Below, piece by piece: positions 8,951 through 18,496 of a stretch of 64,000 nt of DNA (the stretch's first letter is position 1; every line of letters starts with the position of its first letter). The position numbers were made by a program, and so were the translations under genes. The DNA lies in assembly GCF_031456275.1 (NCBI RefSeq), contig NZ_JAVDUI010000001.1, positions 1,818,965-1,882,964 on the forward strand. The letters are read 5' to 3'. The DNA comes from Falsarthrobacter nasiphocae (GTDB lineage: Bacteria > Actinomycetota > Actinomycetes > Actinomycetales > Micrococcaceae). Below the pieces are notes generated by a model that made no database searches, had not been told where the DNA came from, and saw nothing but the letters and a program-made list of their open reading frames with translations.

Positions 8951-9685
8951 ATGACTCGCCACCTAGAGCTTCTCCCCGCCGTTGACATCGCCGACGGTCA
9001 GGCCGTCCGCCTCGTTCAGGGGGAGGCCGGCTCCGAGACCTCCTATGGCTCGCCGCTCGACGCCGCGCGCCAGTGGGAGCAGGACGGGGCGGAGTGGATC
9101 CACCTCGTGGACCTCGACGCGGCCTTCGGGCGAGGCAGCAACCGCGCCGTCATCGGGGAGGTCCTCTCGGAGATCGGCGTGAAGATCGAGCTCTCCGGCG
9201 GCATCCGCGACGACGCCTCCCTCGAAGCCGCCCTTGAGCTCGGCCCCACGCGCGTCAACCTCGGCACCGCCGCACTCGAGAACCCCGAATGGACCGCGCG
9301 GGCCATTGAGGCTCACGGTGACAAGATCGCCGTGGGCCTCGACGTGCGCGGAACGACGCTCGCGGCCCGCGGGTGGACCCGCGAGGGCGGGGACCTCTGG
9401 GACGTCCTGCGCCGCCTCGAGGATGCTGGCTGCGCGCGCTATGTCGTGACCGACGTGACGAAGGACGGGACGCTGACCGGCCCGAACCTCGAGCTGCTCG
9501 CCTCGATCCTCGACGTGACGGACAGGCCCGTCGTGGCCTCGGGGGGCATCTCGTCCCTCGCGGACATCGAGGCGCTGGCGACGCTCGTGCCGCGCGGGCT
9601 CGAAGGGGCCATCCTCGGCAAGTCGCTCTACGCCGGCCGCTTCACCCTGCCGGAGGCGCTCGACGTCGCCGGCCGCCCCGCGTGA
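8951..9685 (+). CDS. priA: Bifunctional ProFAR / phosphoribosylanthranilate isomerase-like HisA (PriA)
   Basis: HisA/PriA catalyses the Amadori isomerisation of ProFAR in histidine synthesis. In actinobacteria the same enzyme often also does the TrpF step of tryptophan synthesis. The 244-residue (beta/alpha)8 barrel has [17 protein letters not shown] with the N-terminal catalytic Asp, ELSGGIRD, the second Asp in [16 protein letters not shown], and the phosphate loop ASGGISS. Dual specificity is known of the family and not proved here. ATG 8951 follows the small membrane gene by 41 bases. The stop overlaps the next GTG. Confidence 0.94.
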   Translation: MTRHLELLPAVDIADGQAVRLVQGEAGSETSYGSPLDAARQWEQDGAEWIHLVDLDAAFGRGSNRAVIGEVLSEIGVKIELSGGIRDDASLEAALELGPTRVNLGTAALENPEWTARAIEAHGDKIAVGLDVRGTTLAARGWTREGGDLWDVLRRLEDAGCARYVVTDVTKDGTLTGPNLELLASILDVTDRPVVASGGISSLADIEALATLVPRGLEGAILGKSLYAGRFTLPEALDVAGRPA

Positions 9686-10602
9686 CGGGGGCAGAGCGCC
9701 CCGGGGGCGAGGAGGCGCGCTCCCTGCCCGGTCACATCGCAGCCGCGCTTGAGCGTCAGAAAAACCGCATAGCAGGCGGCGAGAACGTCGCCGACACCGC
9801 GGGGCAGCCGTGGGCCGGGCGCTCGTTCGAGCACTCTCGTCCCCTGGACCCCGAGGACGACGGCCGCGCTGACCCCGCCTTCGCCTCCGTCCTCGCTCGC
9901 TGGAGTGCAGGCGAGGCGGAGGAGACCGAGGTCGCCCGGGCCCTGCCCGGCGTGCGCCTCTTCGTCGCGGTCCGCGCGGACCACGCGCCGGACCCGGGTG
10001 CCCAGTCGTCTCATCCGCACGACGACGCAGCCGCCGGGGACAAGGCCGCCGACATGTCGATCTGCTCCCTCGTCGCACCCGACGGTCGCCGCGCCCTGCC
10101 CGTCTTCACGGACTCGGCGTTCGTGGCGCAGTGGGCGTCGGACGCTCGCCCCGTGCCGTTCGACGCGCGCCGCCTCGCCCTGTCGTGCGTGCAGGACGGA
10201 GCCGCGCTGCTCGTCATCGACCCTGGGCAGGACGACGGCCAGTTTGTCCTGAGGCGACCAGCTGTCTGGGCGCTCGCCAAGGGCGAGGAGTGGACCCCGG
10301 CCTTCGACTCGGCGGATGTCTCGGACGCCCTGGCGGCCTGTGCCGCCCAGTTCCCGGAGGTGGCGGCGATTCGCCCTGCCAGGGGAGCCGGCGTCGACTC
10401 GACGGGCCCCCGCGGCACCCGCCGGGGCGGGGGAGCGGGCCCGGAGCTCCAGTGTCAAGTTTTTGTGCACAGTGGCTTGACGGCGGAGGCAGTGGCGCGT
10501 CTCATGGAACGTGTGTCCCAGGAGATCGCGCGCTCGAGCATTGTCGCCGAGAAGGCCGACTCCCTCTCGTTGAGAGTCCTGAACGCCGGTCCCGCCGCCT
10601 GA
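9682..10602 (+). CDS. SseB-family protein
   Basis: A 306-residue soluble protein. It opens with [35 protein letters not shown] (shortened motifs: [19 protein letters not shown]). A central segment, [12 protein letters not shown]...[21 protein letters not shown], matches the SseB N-terminal domain, and [15 protein letters not shown] follows. Biochemical function is unknown. GTG 9682 overlaps the priA stop by GTGA. SseB-like genes often sit between priA and the infC region in Micrococcaceae, which supports the call. Confidence 0.82.
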   Translation: MTGAERPGGEEARSLPGHIAAALERQKNRIAGGENVADTAGQPWAGRSFEHSRPLDPEDDGRADPAFASVLARWSAGEAEETEVARALPGVRLFVAVRADHAPDPGAQSSHPHDDAAAGDKAADMSICSLVAPDGRRALPVFTDSAFVAQWASDARPVPFDARRLALSCVQDGAALLVIDPGQDDGQFVLRRPAVWALAKGEEWTPAFDSADVSDALAACAAQFPEVAAIRPARGAGVDSTGPRGTRRGGGAGPELQCQVFVHSGLTAEAVARLMERVSQEIARSSIVAEKADSLSLRVLNAGPAA

Positions 10603-10689
10603 CGGCGCGCCGGCTGGCGGACAGGCTGAGCACCTCGAACCCCTAGCCACCGCGCGCTTGAGCCGCGCACGCCGTCCTGGAGCCTGTAC

Positions 10690-12009
10690 GTGAACCTTGG
10701 TCCTTTCCGCGAGGTCCTGGCGAGGCCGCCCCTCGTTCAGCTGATCACCGTCGGCATGATCGCGCGCCTGCCGCACGCTGCTGCGGGCATCCTGCTGACC
10801 CTGCACGTCGTGGACACGCTGGGACTCGGGTATGCGCAGTCGGGCATTGTCGCCGCCGCCGTGACCATCGGCATCGCCGTGGGCGGGCCGTGGCGCGGGC
10901 GGCGAATCGACCAAGTGGGGCTGCGGCGGGCGCTCATCCCGTCCATCGTGGCGGAGATGCTCATCTGGACGGCCGCGGCGCACGTGCCCCTGTGGGGACT
11001 CGTGCCGCTCGCGTTCCTGGGCGGCATGCTGAGCCTGCCCGTGTTCTCGCTCGTGCGCCAGTCCCTCGGCGTGCAGACCACGGGCCAGCTGCGGCGCACG
11101 ACGTACACGGTGGACTCCATGGGCACGGAGATCGTCTTCATGATCGGGCCCGCCGCTGCAGTGGCCATCGCCGCATCCTTGTCCACGACCTTCGGCCTCA
11201 TGGCCGTGGGCTGGTCGGCCGCACTCGCCGGCATCTGGCTGATGATCCTCAACCCGCCCACGCGATCCTCCGCGGCGAGGCGTCCGGACGCCGATCTCGA
11301 CGCCGACCTCGAGTACTCCGTGAAGTCCGCGGTGGCGGCCGCCCCGGCCAACCTGGGGCAGGTCGCCGGCGACATCGAGTCCGCCGGCCAGCGGATCGCC
11401 CGCCGGAGGATGCGGGAGCGGCTGCGGCAGCGCAGGGACCGGCACGTGCCATGGCTGACCCTGCCCGTCGTGGCGACGCTCATCACCGCGGCCGCGAGCG
11501 GCTTCGTCCTCATCGGCACGGAGGTCTCCATCATCGCCAACCTCCGCGCCGTGGGGGAGGCGGAGGCGCTCGGCCTCGTGTTCGTCTTCTGGTGCGGCGC
11601 GTCGGTGATCGGCGGGCTTGTCTACGCCGTAGTGGAGCGGCCCATCTCCCCGATGATTCTCCTGGCTCTCATGGGCGTCACGGCCATCCCGATGCTGCTC
11701 GCACGGACCCCGTGGGAGCTCGCCTGGTGGTCCATTCCCACGGGGCTGTTCTGTGCGCCAACCCTCTCCTCGGCGAGCGAGCGTCTCAGCTCCCTCGTCT
11801 CGGAGGAGGTCAGGGGTGAGGCCATGGGCTGGTACGGCTCGGCCATGACGATCGGCACGGCCGCGGGCTCGCCGCTCGTGGGCCTCGTCATCGACGCTGG
11901 CCACCCCGCCGGCGCGTACGTGGTCACGGGCGTCGTCGGGCTCGTCGTCGGCGGTGCGGGCCTGCTTGCCCGCCAGCGGCGACGCACCGTTCTGACGCGC
12001 GGGGCGTAG
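10690..12009 (+). CDS. Major facilitator superfamily transporter
   Basis: A 439-residue protein with about 12 hydrophobic segments, split by a charged cytoplasmic loop (about residues 195-255, rich in Arg/Asp). The first half has an MFS-type loop (GPWRGRRIDQVGLRRAL), comparable to the G-X3-D/R-R/K signature between spans 2 and 3. The substrate cannot be read from sequence. It starts with GTG preceded by GGAG and is followed by a strong hairpin. Confidence 0.85.
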   Translation: MNLGPFREVLARPPLVQLITVGMIARLPHAAAGILLTLHVVDTLGLGYAQSGIVAAAVTIGIAVGGPWRGRRIDQVGLRRALIPSIVAEMLIWTAAAHVPLWGLVPLAFLGGMLSLPVFSLVRQSLGVQTTGQLRRTTYTVDSMGTEIVFMIGPAAAVAIAASLSTTFGLMAVGWSAALAGIWLMILNPPTRSSAARRPDADLDADLEYSVKSAVAAAPANLGQVAGDIESAGQRIARRRMRERLRQRRDRHVPWLTLPVVATLITAAASGFVLIGTEVSIIANLRAVGEAEALGLVFVFWCGASVIGGLVYAVVERPISPMILLALMGVTAIPMLLARTPWELAWWSIPTGLFCAPTLSSASERLSSLVSEEVRGEAMGWYGSAMTIGTAAGSPLVGLVIDAGHPAGAYVVTGVVGLVVGGAGLLARQRRRTVLTRGA

Positions 12010-12142
12010 GGCGTAGGAGGCTTGTCGATCCGCGTCATGCGTGGCGGCGCGACATGGTGAATGGGGCGTCGTCAAGCGGGAGAAAGCCCCAGGGGGTGAA
12101 GGGTTCGCCGAATGGTGCCGCCGTTCGGCGGGGAAAGAGAGC

Positions 12143-12173
12143 GGGCCCCGGCCTCGTGATGAGACCGGGGCCC
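12143..12173. terminator. Bidirectional hairpin terminator
   Basis: GGGCCCCGG pairs with CCGGGGCCC, and an inner CTC/GAG extends the stem. It lies between the convergent MFS and DUF1844 genes. The other ~130 bases of this gap show nothing recognisable. Confidence 0.65.
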
Positions 12174-12180
12174 AGCGGGA

Positions 12181-12546
12181 CTAGTTGACGGGGCCTGTGA
12201 ACTTCTCGCCGGGGCCCTGCCCGGGCGCGTCCGGGATGGTCGAGGCCTCGCGGAAGGCGAGCTGCACGGAGCGCAGGCCGTCTCGCAGCGGGGCCGCGTG
12301 CTGGCTGCCGATCTCGGGGGCGGCGGCGGTCACGAGTCCCGCGAGGGCGGTGATGAGCTTGCGGGCCTCGTCAAGATCCTTGAGCTCCTCGGCGTCCGGG
12401 CCGGCGGCGAGTCCGCACTTGACGGCGGCCGCGCTGAGCAAGTGGACGGCCGCAGTGTTGATGAGCTCAACGGCGGGTACCTCGGCGATGTCGCGGGCAG
12501 CCTGCTCGTGGCTGTTGGACTCGTGGTTCACGGATTCCTGTGTCAT
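12181..12546 (-). CDS. DUF1844 family protein
   Basis: A 121-residue protein. The core, EVPAVELINTAAVHLLSAAAVKCGL...DLDEARKLITALAGLV, matches DUF1844, a small actinobacterial family of unknown function usually found beside infC. ATG 12546 was chosen rather than upstream starts because the conserved region begins soon after and the upstream codons run into the divergent promoter. A GATAA-TG-TTATC palindrome (12550-12561) lies just upstream. Confidence 0.85.
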   Translation of the reverse strand: MTQESVNHESNSHEQAARDIAEVPAVELINTAAVHLLSAAAVKCGLAAGPDAEELKDLDEARKLITALAGLVTAAAPEIGSQHAAPLRDGLRSVQLAFREASTIPDAPGQGPGEKFTGPVN

Positions 12547-12680
12547 GGTGATAACATTATCTAAGCGAAGTGGAGATTCTCCCACCTAGGTGACCGCGAG
12601 CAGCGTTGGATCATCGGGTACATGCCCTGACGGGGCGCATCGGCAGAGACGGTGCGCAGACCGGTGGGCATGATTGTTGA

Positions 12681-12715
12681 GACCTCCGCTGAGCACCTGC
12701 CCGCGGAGGTCTTTT
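12681..12715 (+). terminator. Attenuator-like terminator in the infC leader
   Basis: GACCTCCGC (12681-12689) and GCGGAGGTC (12703-12711) form a perfect 9-bp stem followed directly by TTTT. The hairpin ends 40 bases before the infC start, in a leader of about 200 bases. It looks like a conditional terminator controlling infC-rpmI-rplT. Confidence 0.75.
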
Positions 12716-12755
12716 CGCGTGCAGTCCCAGTTTTCTCAGTCAAGGAGCAACTCAC

Positions 12756-13946
12756 ATCAGCGAGACACGCATTAATGATCGGATCCGCGTCCCGGAGGTC
12801 CGACTCGTCGGACCCAACGGAGAGCAGGTCGGCGTCGTGCGCATCGAGGACGCCCTCCGGCTTGCAGCCGAGGCGGACCTCGATCTCGTCGAGGTTGCAC
12901 CCCAGGCAAAGCCGCCGGTGTGCAAGCTCATGGACTATGGCAAGTTCAAGTACGAGGCAGCGGTCAAGGCCCGCGAGTCGCGGAAGAACCAGACCAACAC
13001 GGTCCTGAAAGAAGTGCGCTTCCGCCTTAAGATCGACTCCCACGACTACGACACGAAGACGGGCCACGCTCGCCGCTTCCTCGAGGCTGGCGACAAGGTC
13101 AAGGCCATGATCCAGTTCCGTGGCCGTGAGCAGCAGCGTCCCGAGCTCGGCATCCGCCTGCTCGAGAAGTTCGCTGCGGACGTCGCGGAGTTCGGCGCCG
13201 TCGAGTCTGCCCCGCGCATTGATGGCCGCAACATGGTCATGGTCGTGGGTCCGCTCAAGAACAAGGCCGAGGCCAAGGCTGCGGCCCGCCGCAGCCAGGC
13301 CCCTGAGGAGCCCGGCGCGCCGACTCGCCGCCAGCAGCGCTCATCCCGCATGGAGCGCGTGGACACGCAGAAGGTCCCCTCGAGCGGCCAGTCCCTTGCG
13401 GACGCGATGCCGGAGGGCCTGAAGCAGATGGCCTCGCAGGCGGCGGGTACGGATCAGGCCCCCGCGCCGGAAGCCCCGTCGACGCCTCAGTTCGGCATTC
13501 GCACTGAGGCCCAGAAGGCCGCAGACGCGAAGGCGGCAGCGGAGCGGGCAGCCGCCTCGCGACCCGCCTCCAAGGCTCCGTCCTCGAAGGCGCCGGCCCG
13601 TTCTTCCGCGCCGAGGTCCGCGTCCGGAGGACGCCCCGCCTCGGGTTCAGGCGAGCGCCGCCCGTCGTCGTCCGCTCCCTCGGGAGAGGCACGCCGCACT
13701 CCGCCTGCCGCGGCAGGCGAGCGACGCCCCGCCCCCGCGCGGACTCCGTCGGCCAAGCCGCCGGTCGCCCGGCCGGCAGCCGCGCCGAAGCCCGCATCAG
13801 ACTCGTCCGCTGGAACGGGAAAGCCGGCCACCCCGGCGCCCCGCCCAGCAGGCGCGCCCAAGCCTGCGGCCACGCCCAAGCCGGCACCGGTCCCCAAGCC
13901 CATGGGGCAGCCGAAGCCCGGGGCAGGTCGTCCCGCGTCCTCGTAG
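12756..13946 (+). CDS. infC: Translation initiation factor IF-3 with long C-terminal tail
   Basis: IF-3 binds the 30S subunit and checks start codons. The first in-frame start with a ribosome site is ATC at 12756, with AAGGAG eight bases upstream. It gives (M)[16 protein letters not shown], the expected IF-3 N-terminus. Rare starts in infC are the known basis of its autoregulation. IF3-N covers about 1-75 and IF3-C about 83-170 ([23 protein letters not shown]). Residues ~171-396 are an Ala/Pro/Ser/Lys/Arg-rich tail with PKP repeats, which more than doubles the usual ~180-residue length. It is first in the infC-rpmI-rplT operon. Confidence 0.95.
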   Translation: MSETRINDRIRVPEVRLVGPNGEQVGVVRIEDALRLAAEADLDLVEVAPQAKPPVCKLMDYGKFKYEAAVKARESRKNQTNTVLKEVRFRLKIDSHDYDTKTGHARRFLEAGDKVKAMIQFRGREQQRPELGIRLLEKFAADVAEFGAVESAPRIDGRNMVMVVGPLKNKAEAKAAARRSQAPEEPGAPTRRQQRSSRMERVDTQKVPSSGQSLADAMPEGLKQMASQAAGTDQAPAPEAPSTPQFGIRTEAQKAADAKAAAERAAASRPASKAPSSKAPARSSAPRSASGGRPASGSGERRPSSSAPSGEARRTPPAAAGERRPAPARTPSAKPPVARPAAAPKPASDSSAGTGKPATPAPRPAGAPKPAATPKPAPVPKPMGQPKPGAGRPASS

Positions 13947-14072
13947 CCCTCTTCGGAGAGCCACGAGCGTTCCATTGCCAAGAGCAGGCGCCCCCGGTGA
14001 CGGGGCGCGCATGCTGATCAGCCCCCGCCGCGGCGCGTCCGTGGTTGGGAACACGTAAGGAGAACGGCAGAC

Positions 14073-14267
14073 ATGCCGAAGTTCAAGACTCACAGCGGTG
14101 CCAAGAAGCGCTTCAAGCTCACTGGTTCCGGAAAGCTCAAGCGCCAGCAGGCCAACCGCCGCCACTACCTTGAGCACAAGCCCTCCAGCCTGACGCGCCG
14201 TCTCGGCTCGGACAAGATCGTGGCTCCGGCGGATCGCAAGACCATCCGCCGCATGCTCGGCCTCTAA
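14073..14267 (+). CDS. rpmI: 50S ribosomal protein L35
   Basis: This 64-residue basic protein ([18 protein letters not shown], ending TIRRMLGL) is a full-length L35. The middle shows the family pattern of Lys/Arg with [15 protein letters not shown] precedes the ATG. It sits between infC and rplT in the standard order. Confidence 0.98.
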   Translation: MPKFKTHSGAKKRFKLTGSGKLKRQQANRRHYLEHKPSSLTRRLGSDKIVAPADRKTIRRMLGL

Positions 14268-14376
14268 GGCTCACACCACCGTAACCAGCACGCCGTGGCG
14301 CGTTCAGCGCACGGTACCGCCTCCAGGACGAGCCGCCCACCGGGCAGGCCCCTGACAGATTCGAAGGAGTACACAC

Positions 14377-15078
14377 GTGGCACGTGTGAAGCGGGCAGTC
14401 AACGCCCACAAGAAGCGCCGGGTCATCCTCGACCGCGCGTCCGGCTACCGCGGGCAGCGCTCGCGCCTCTACCGCAAGGCGAAGGAGCAGCTGCTCCACT
14501 CGTTCGTCTACAGCTACGGCGACCGCCGCAAGCGCAAGGGCGACTTCCGCCGCCTCTGGATCCAGCGCATCAACGCTGCGGCCCGCGTCAACGGCATGAC
14601 CTACAACCGCCTCATCCAGGGCCTCAAGGCCGCTGAGATCCAGGTTGACCGCCGCATGCTCGCCGAGCTCGCCGTCTCGGACGCCAACGCGTTCGCCGGC
14701 CTCGTCAAGCTGGCGAAGGAGGCCCTCCCGGCCGATGTCAACGCCAAGCGCTCCGAGGGCTCCACGGCCGTGAAGGCGCCGAAGGCCGTCAAGGCTCCGA
14801 AGGCCGCGAAGGTCGCCGAGGCTCCCGCCGCTGAGGCCCCCGCCGCCGCTGAGGCGTCCACCGAGGCCGCGTCCGAGGGCGTCAAGGCCGTCCCGGGCGA
14901 GGAGCCCCCGGCTGGCTATGTCATCAAGGGCAACCGCCAGTCCGGCAAGTACCACGTGCCGGGTTCCACCTGGTACGAGCAGACGGAGGCTGAGTTCTGG
15001 TTCAACTCTGTCGAGTCCGCCAAGGCCGCCGGGTTCGCGCCCGCCGGTGGCGAGTCTCGCCAGAAGTTCCAGGGCTGA
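14377..15078 (+). CDS. rplT: 50S ribosomal protein L20 fused to an extra C-terminal domain
   Basis: Residues 1-122 are an ordinary L20 ([48 protein letters not shown]). L20 binds 23S rRNA early in 50S assembly and in several bacteria regulates this operon. The protein continues to 233 residues: an Ala/Lys/Glu-rich linker (~123-175) leads to a compact module at ~179-222, with [18 protein letters not shown] and AAGF. This resembles the small beta module called a sunset domain in some annotations. No frameshift is apparent. The start is GTG 14377 with GAAGGAG. Confidence 0.95.
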   Translation: MARVKRAVNAHKKRRVILDRASGYRGQRSRLYRKAKEQLLHSFVYSYGDRRKRKGDFRRLWIQRINAAARVNGMTYNRLIQGLKAAEIQVDRRMLAELAVSDANAFAGLVKLAKEALPADVNAKRSEGSTAVKAPKAVKAPKAAKVAEAPAAEAPAAAEASTEAASEGVKAVPGEEPPAGYVIKGNRQSGKYHVPGSTWYEQTEAEFWFNSVESAKAAGFAPAGGESRQKFQG

Positions 15079-15102
15079 TTTCAGCGTCTGAACGCTTTTC
15101 AT

Positions 15103-15146
15103 GCGCGCGTGGGCGTCGGTGGAGACACCGGCGCCCACGCGCGTTT
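15103..15146 (+). terminator. Intrinsic terminator after rplT
   Basis: GCGCGTGGGCG (15105-15115) pairs with CGCCCACGCGC (15132-15142). An inner GGTG/CACC extends the stem and TTTG follows it. It ends the infC-rpmI-rplT transcript. Confidence 0.8.
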
Positions 15147-15238
15147 GTGCGTCGCCGTGCGGGCGGGCTGCGCCCCCCGGCGGGGCGCGCCTTCACCCAC
15201 CGGCCCTCGAGCCCTACGCCTGAGAAAGGACCCCTCCC

Positions 15239-16156
15239 GTGGATCTTCTGAGCAACCCCAACGCTGACCGCATTCGGGGCATTGCGCGCCTGCGCACCCG
15301 CTCCCAGCGGGCCAAGGAGGGCCTGTTCCTCATCGAGGGGCCGCAGTGCGTCCGGGAGGCGCTCGGTCGCGAGTCGCGCCGGGTGGCCGGCCGTGCGGGT
15401 GGCGTGGCCTCCGGGGCGGCCTCGCCTGCGGCGGGGCGCGGGAGAGGGGCCGACGACGCCGGTCTGCGGGGCGTGACCGAGCTCTTCGCGACGGTCCCGG
15501 CGCTGGAGCGCCACGGTGACATTGCGGAACTGGCCTCGGTGGCGGGGGTGCCGGTCAGGCTGGCCGAGCCGAGCGTCATTCAGGCCATGGCGGATACGAC
15601 GAGCCCGCAGGGGATGGTCGCCGTGGGGCGGATGCTTGACGTGCCCCTCGAGGCCCTGCTGGAGGCCCAGCCGTCGTGCGTGGCCGTTCTGGCGCGCGTC
15701 CAGGACCCCGGCAATGCGGGCACGATCCTGCGGGCCGCGGACGCGGCTGGGGCGGGGGGAGTCGTCTTCCTGCCCGGCACCGTTGACCCGTACAACCCCA
15801 AGGTTGTGCGCTCGACGGCCGGCAGCCTCTTCCACGTGCCCTTCTCCGTGGCGGGGGAGGATGCGCTCGAGCGCCTGCGGGCCTCCGGGCTGACCCTCCT
15901 CGCGGCGGACGGCTACGGGGAGACGGATCTCGACGAGCTCCAGGACGAGGCCCACGCGCGCCGGGGGACGTCGCTGCTGGAGCGGCGCGGGGCGTGGCTC
16001 TTCGGCAACGAGGCCCAGGGCCTCACCGTGGAGGAGGAGCAGTACGCGGACGCCAGGGTCAGGGTGCCGCTGTACGGGCAGGCGGAGAGCCTCAACGTGG
16101 GCACGGCCGCGACCCTGTGCCTCTACGCGTCCGCGCGGGCCCAGCGCCGGGCGTAG
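15239..16156 (+). CDS. SpoU-family (TrmH-like) RNA 2'-O-methyltransferase
   Basis: A 305-residue SPOUT methyltransferase that probably 2'-O-methylates a ribose in 23S rRNA. The N-terminal substrate-binding domain (ARLRTRSQRAKEGLFLIEGPQCVREAL) is followed by the knotted catalytic domain with motif 1 (VQDPGNAGTILRAADAAG), motif 2 (LFGNEAQGL) and motif 3 (VPLYGQAESLNVGTAATLCLY). Residues ~50-80 are a Gly/Ala-rich insertion. GTG 15239 has AAAGGA eight bases upstream. The exact target nucleotide is not determinable from sequence. Confidence 0.92.
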   Translation: MDLLSNPNADRIRGIARLRTRSQRAKEGLFLIEGPQCVREALGRESRRVAGRAGGVASGAASPAAGRGRGADDAGLRGVTELFATVPALERHGDIAELASVAGVPVRLAEPSVIQAMADTTSPQGMVAVGRMLDVPLEALLEAQPSCVAVLARVQDPGNAGTILRAADAAGAGGVVFLPGTVDPYNPKVVRSTAGSLFHVPFSVAGEDALERLRASGLTLLAADGYGETDLDELQDEAHARRGTSLLERRGAWLFGNEAQGLTVEEEQYADARVRVPLYGQAESLNVGTAATLCLYASARAQRRA

Positions 16157-16188
16157 TCGGCGCGGACGGCGGCCCCGCGCCGGCGGCG

Positions 16189-17139
16189 CTAGTGGGCGGC
16201 GGCCCCGTCGTCGTGCTTCTTGCCGAAGGGGAGCACATGCATGATGGCGACGATCACCGCGCCCCAGATGACGCCCAAGACGAGGGCGAAGGCCGTCTCG
16301 ACGAGCCAGGCGAGGAAGGCGCCCACGCCCGCCACCCCGTGAACCATCTCGGCGAGGTGGTGCACGAACCCGTACGGCGCGTGGAATCCGAGGGAGTCCA
16401 TGCCGACGAGGATGATGTGGCCGCCGACCCAGAGCATCGCGAAGATGCCCACGGTGGAGATGACCTTGAGGACGTGCGGCATGGCCTTGACAAGGCCGCG
16501 CCCGAAGCGCTGCGAGCCCGCGCTCTTGCGGCGGGACAGGGCGAGGCCGATGTCGTCCATCTTGACGATGAGGCCCACGACGCCGTAGACGAGCGCCGTG
16601 ATGCCGATGGCCACAACGAGCAGGATGAGCGTGCGCGCGAGGAGGGGCTCGTGGGCGACCTCGTTGAGCGAGATGACCATGATCTCGGCGGAGAGGATGA
16701 AGTCGGTGCGCACCGCGCCCTTGACGACCCGATCCTCGGCGTCCTTGCCGCGCTCGGACGTGGGGGCCTCGGCCTCGTGGTGCCCGCTGACGATCTCCCA
16801 GAGCTTCTCCGCGCCCTCGAAGCAGAGGTACGTGCCGCCGAGCATGAGGATCGGCGTGAGGAGCCACGGCGCGAACTGGCTGAGCAGCAGGGCGAGCGGC
16901 AGGATGATGAGGATCTTGTTGACGAGCGAGCCCTTGGTGATGCGCCAGATGATCGGCAGCTCGCGCTTGGGGTCAACGCCCTGGACGTACCGGGGCGTGA
17001 CGGCGGTGTCGTCGACGACGACGCCCGCGGCCTTCGCGCTGGCCCGCCCGGCTGCCGCGCCGACGTCGTCCACGCTGGCGGCGGCCAGCTTCGCGAGGGC
17101 GGCGATGTCGTCGAGGAGGGCTGCGAGTCCGGCGCTCAT
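16189..17139 (-). CDS. DUF808 (YedI-like) membrane protein
   Basis: A 316-residue protein whose N-terminus, SAGLAALLDDIAALAKLAAASVDDVG, and GGTYLCFEGAEKLWE segment identify the DUF808/YedI family of inner-membrane proteins of unknown function. About six to seven hydrophobic spans follow, with a conserved charged stretch TDFILSAEIMVISLNEV in the middle. The C-terminus is His/Asp-rich and cytoplasmic-looking. TAGGCT on the minus strand (17185-17190) is a possible -10 about 45 bases before the ATG. Confidence 0.88.
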   Translation of the reverse strand: MSAGLAALLDDIAALAKLAAASVDDVGAAAGRASAKAAGVVVDDTAVTPRYVQGVDPKRELPIIWRITKGSLVNKILIILPLALLLSQFAPWLLTPILMLGGTYLCFEGAEKLWEIVSGHHEAEAPTSERGKDAEDRVVKGAVRTDFILSAEIMVISLNEVAHEPLLARTLILLVVAIGITALVYGVVGLIVKMDDIGLALSRRKSAGSQRFGRGLVKAMPHVLKVISTVGIFAMLWVGGHIILVGMDSLGFHAPYGFVHHLAEMVHGVAGVGAFLAWLVETAFALVLGVIWGAVIVAIMHVLPFGKKHDDGAAAH

Positions 17140-17232
17140 GAGTCTCTTCCGTTGTGGGGGAACGGGCGGGGTGCCCGTGGAGAAAGCCTACCGGGTGCGG
17201 CGGCTGAGGCCCGGCGGCTGAGGCCCGGCGGG

Positions 17233-18453
17233 TCAGTGCGAGCGGGCGATGCTGCGGCGGTCCAGCGCGTGGGAGACGAGGGCCAGGAGGAGGCCGAGGA
17301 ACGCAAGCCCCACGCCCACCCAGGCCGGCGCCTGCAGGCCGAAGCCTGCGGCGATGACGGCGCCGCCGAGGAACGCGCCGAGCGAGTTCGCCATGTTGAG
17401 CGCGGAATGGTTGAGGGACGCGGCAAGGGACGGGGCGTCCGGGGCGACGTCGACGAGGCGCTTCTGGAGGGGTGCCACGAGGAAGGAGCCCGAGGCGCCG
17501 ATGAGGAAGATGAGGATGAACGCGGGCACCGCCCACGGGGACAAGAGCGCGAAGCCCGCCTCGAGGGCCATGATGCCGATGCAGGCGCCGAAGATCGTGC
17601 CCATGACGGACTTGTCGGCGAGGATGCCCGCGAACCAGTTGCCGACGACCATGCCCACCCCGTAGACGCCCACGGCGAAGGGCAGGGTGGCCTCGGGGAT
17701 GCCGGTGACGGTGAGGAGCGTGGGGGAGATGTACGAGTAGACGGCGAAGAAGCCGCCGAACCCGACCGTGCCGATGCCGAGCGCGAGCCACAGCTGCGGG
17801 TGCTTGAGGCCGCGCAGCTCGCCGCGCATGCTCGCGCCCTCCGGTGCGGGCTCGTGGGGCACCGTGAGCGTCACGGCGAGGAGGGCGGCCATGCCGATGA
17901 CGGCGACCGCGAGGAACATCGTGCGCCATCCGGCGGTCTGCCCGAGCCAGGTGATGAGGGGGACGCCGATGACGTTCGCGACCGACAGTCCCATGAGGAC
18001 CATGGACATGGCCCAGCCGCGGCGGGTCACGGGCACGAGGGACCCGGCGATGACGGCGGCGACGCCGAAGTACGCCCCGTGAGGCAGCCCCGAGAGGAAG
18101 CGGGTGACGAGCAGCCAGGAGTAGTCCGCCGCCCAGAACGAGGAGGCGTTCGCGAGGGTGAACCACGTCAGGAGGCCGAGCGCGAGCGTCTTCCGGGGCA
18201 GCCGCGAGCCGAGCGCCGCGAGCGTGGGCGCGCCGATGACGACACCAAGGGCGTACGCGCTGATGACGTGGCCGCCCTCGGGGATGGTGATGCCGAGGTC
18301 GCGCACCATCGGGTCGAGGAGGCCCATGATCGTGAACTCGGTGGCGCCGATGCCGAATCCGCCGACGGCGAGCGCCGCGATGGCGATCTGGGTGCGGCGA
18401 GACAGGGAGGCGGGCGAGGCTGCCGGGCCGGGGGCCTGAGCGGTGCGGGTCAT
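17233..18453 (-). CDS. MFS efflux transporter (AraJ/PbuE-like DHA1)
   Basis: A 406-residue exporter with about 12 membrane spans. The opening FGIGATEFTIMGLLDPMVRDLGI, then YALGVVIGAPTLAALGSRLPRKTLAL and the FLSGLPHGAYFGVAAVIAGSL segment, match the DHA1 group that contains AraJ, purine efflux PbuE and chloramphenicol exporters. The substrate is not known. ATG 18453 was preferred over an in-frame GTG at 18468. It is divergent from the Nudix gene. Just downstream of the DUF808 start, GGCGGCTGAGGCCC is duplicated in tandem (about 17200-17229). Confidence 0.85.
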   Translation of the reverse strand: MTRTAQAPGPAASPASLSRRTQIAIAALAVGGFGIGATEFTIMGLLDPMVRDLGITIPEGGHVISAYALGVVIGAPTLAALGSRLPRKTLALGLLTWFTLANASSFWAADYSWLLVTRFLSGLPHGAYFGVAAVIAGSLVPVTRRGWAMSMVLMGLSVANVIGVPLITWLGQTAGWRTMFLAVAVIGMAALLAVTLTVPHEPAPEGASMRGELRGLKHPQLWLALGIGTVGFGGFFAVYSYISPTLLTVTGIPEATLPFAVGVYGVGMVVGNWFAGILADKSVMGTIFGACIGIMALEAGFALLSPWAVPAFILIFLIGASGSFLVAPLQKRLVDVAPDAPSLAASLNHSALNMANSLGAFLGGAVIAAGFGLQAPAWVGVGLAFLGLLLALVSHALDRRSIARSH

Positions 18454-18496
18454 TCGCGTGGTTCTCACTCTCGCTTGGGTGGTTCGCGGGCCGTAC

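Noticed and set aside
9628-12075. Long minus-strand frame across priA, sseB-like and MFS genes
   Set aside because: Composition is Arg/His/Gly/Pro-rich without domains, and it mirrors three convincing plus-strand genes.
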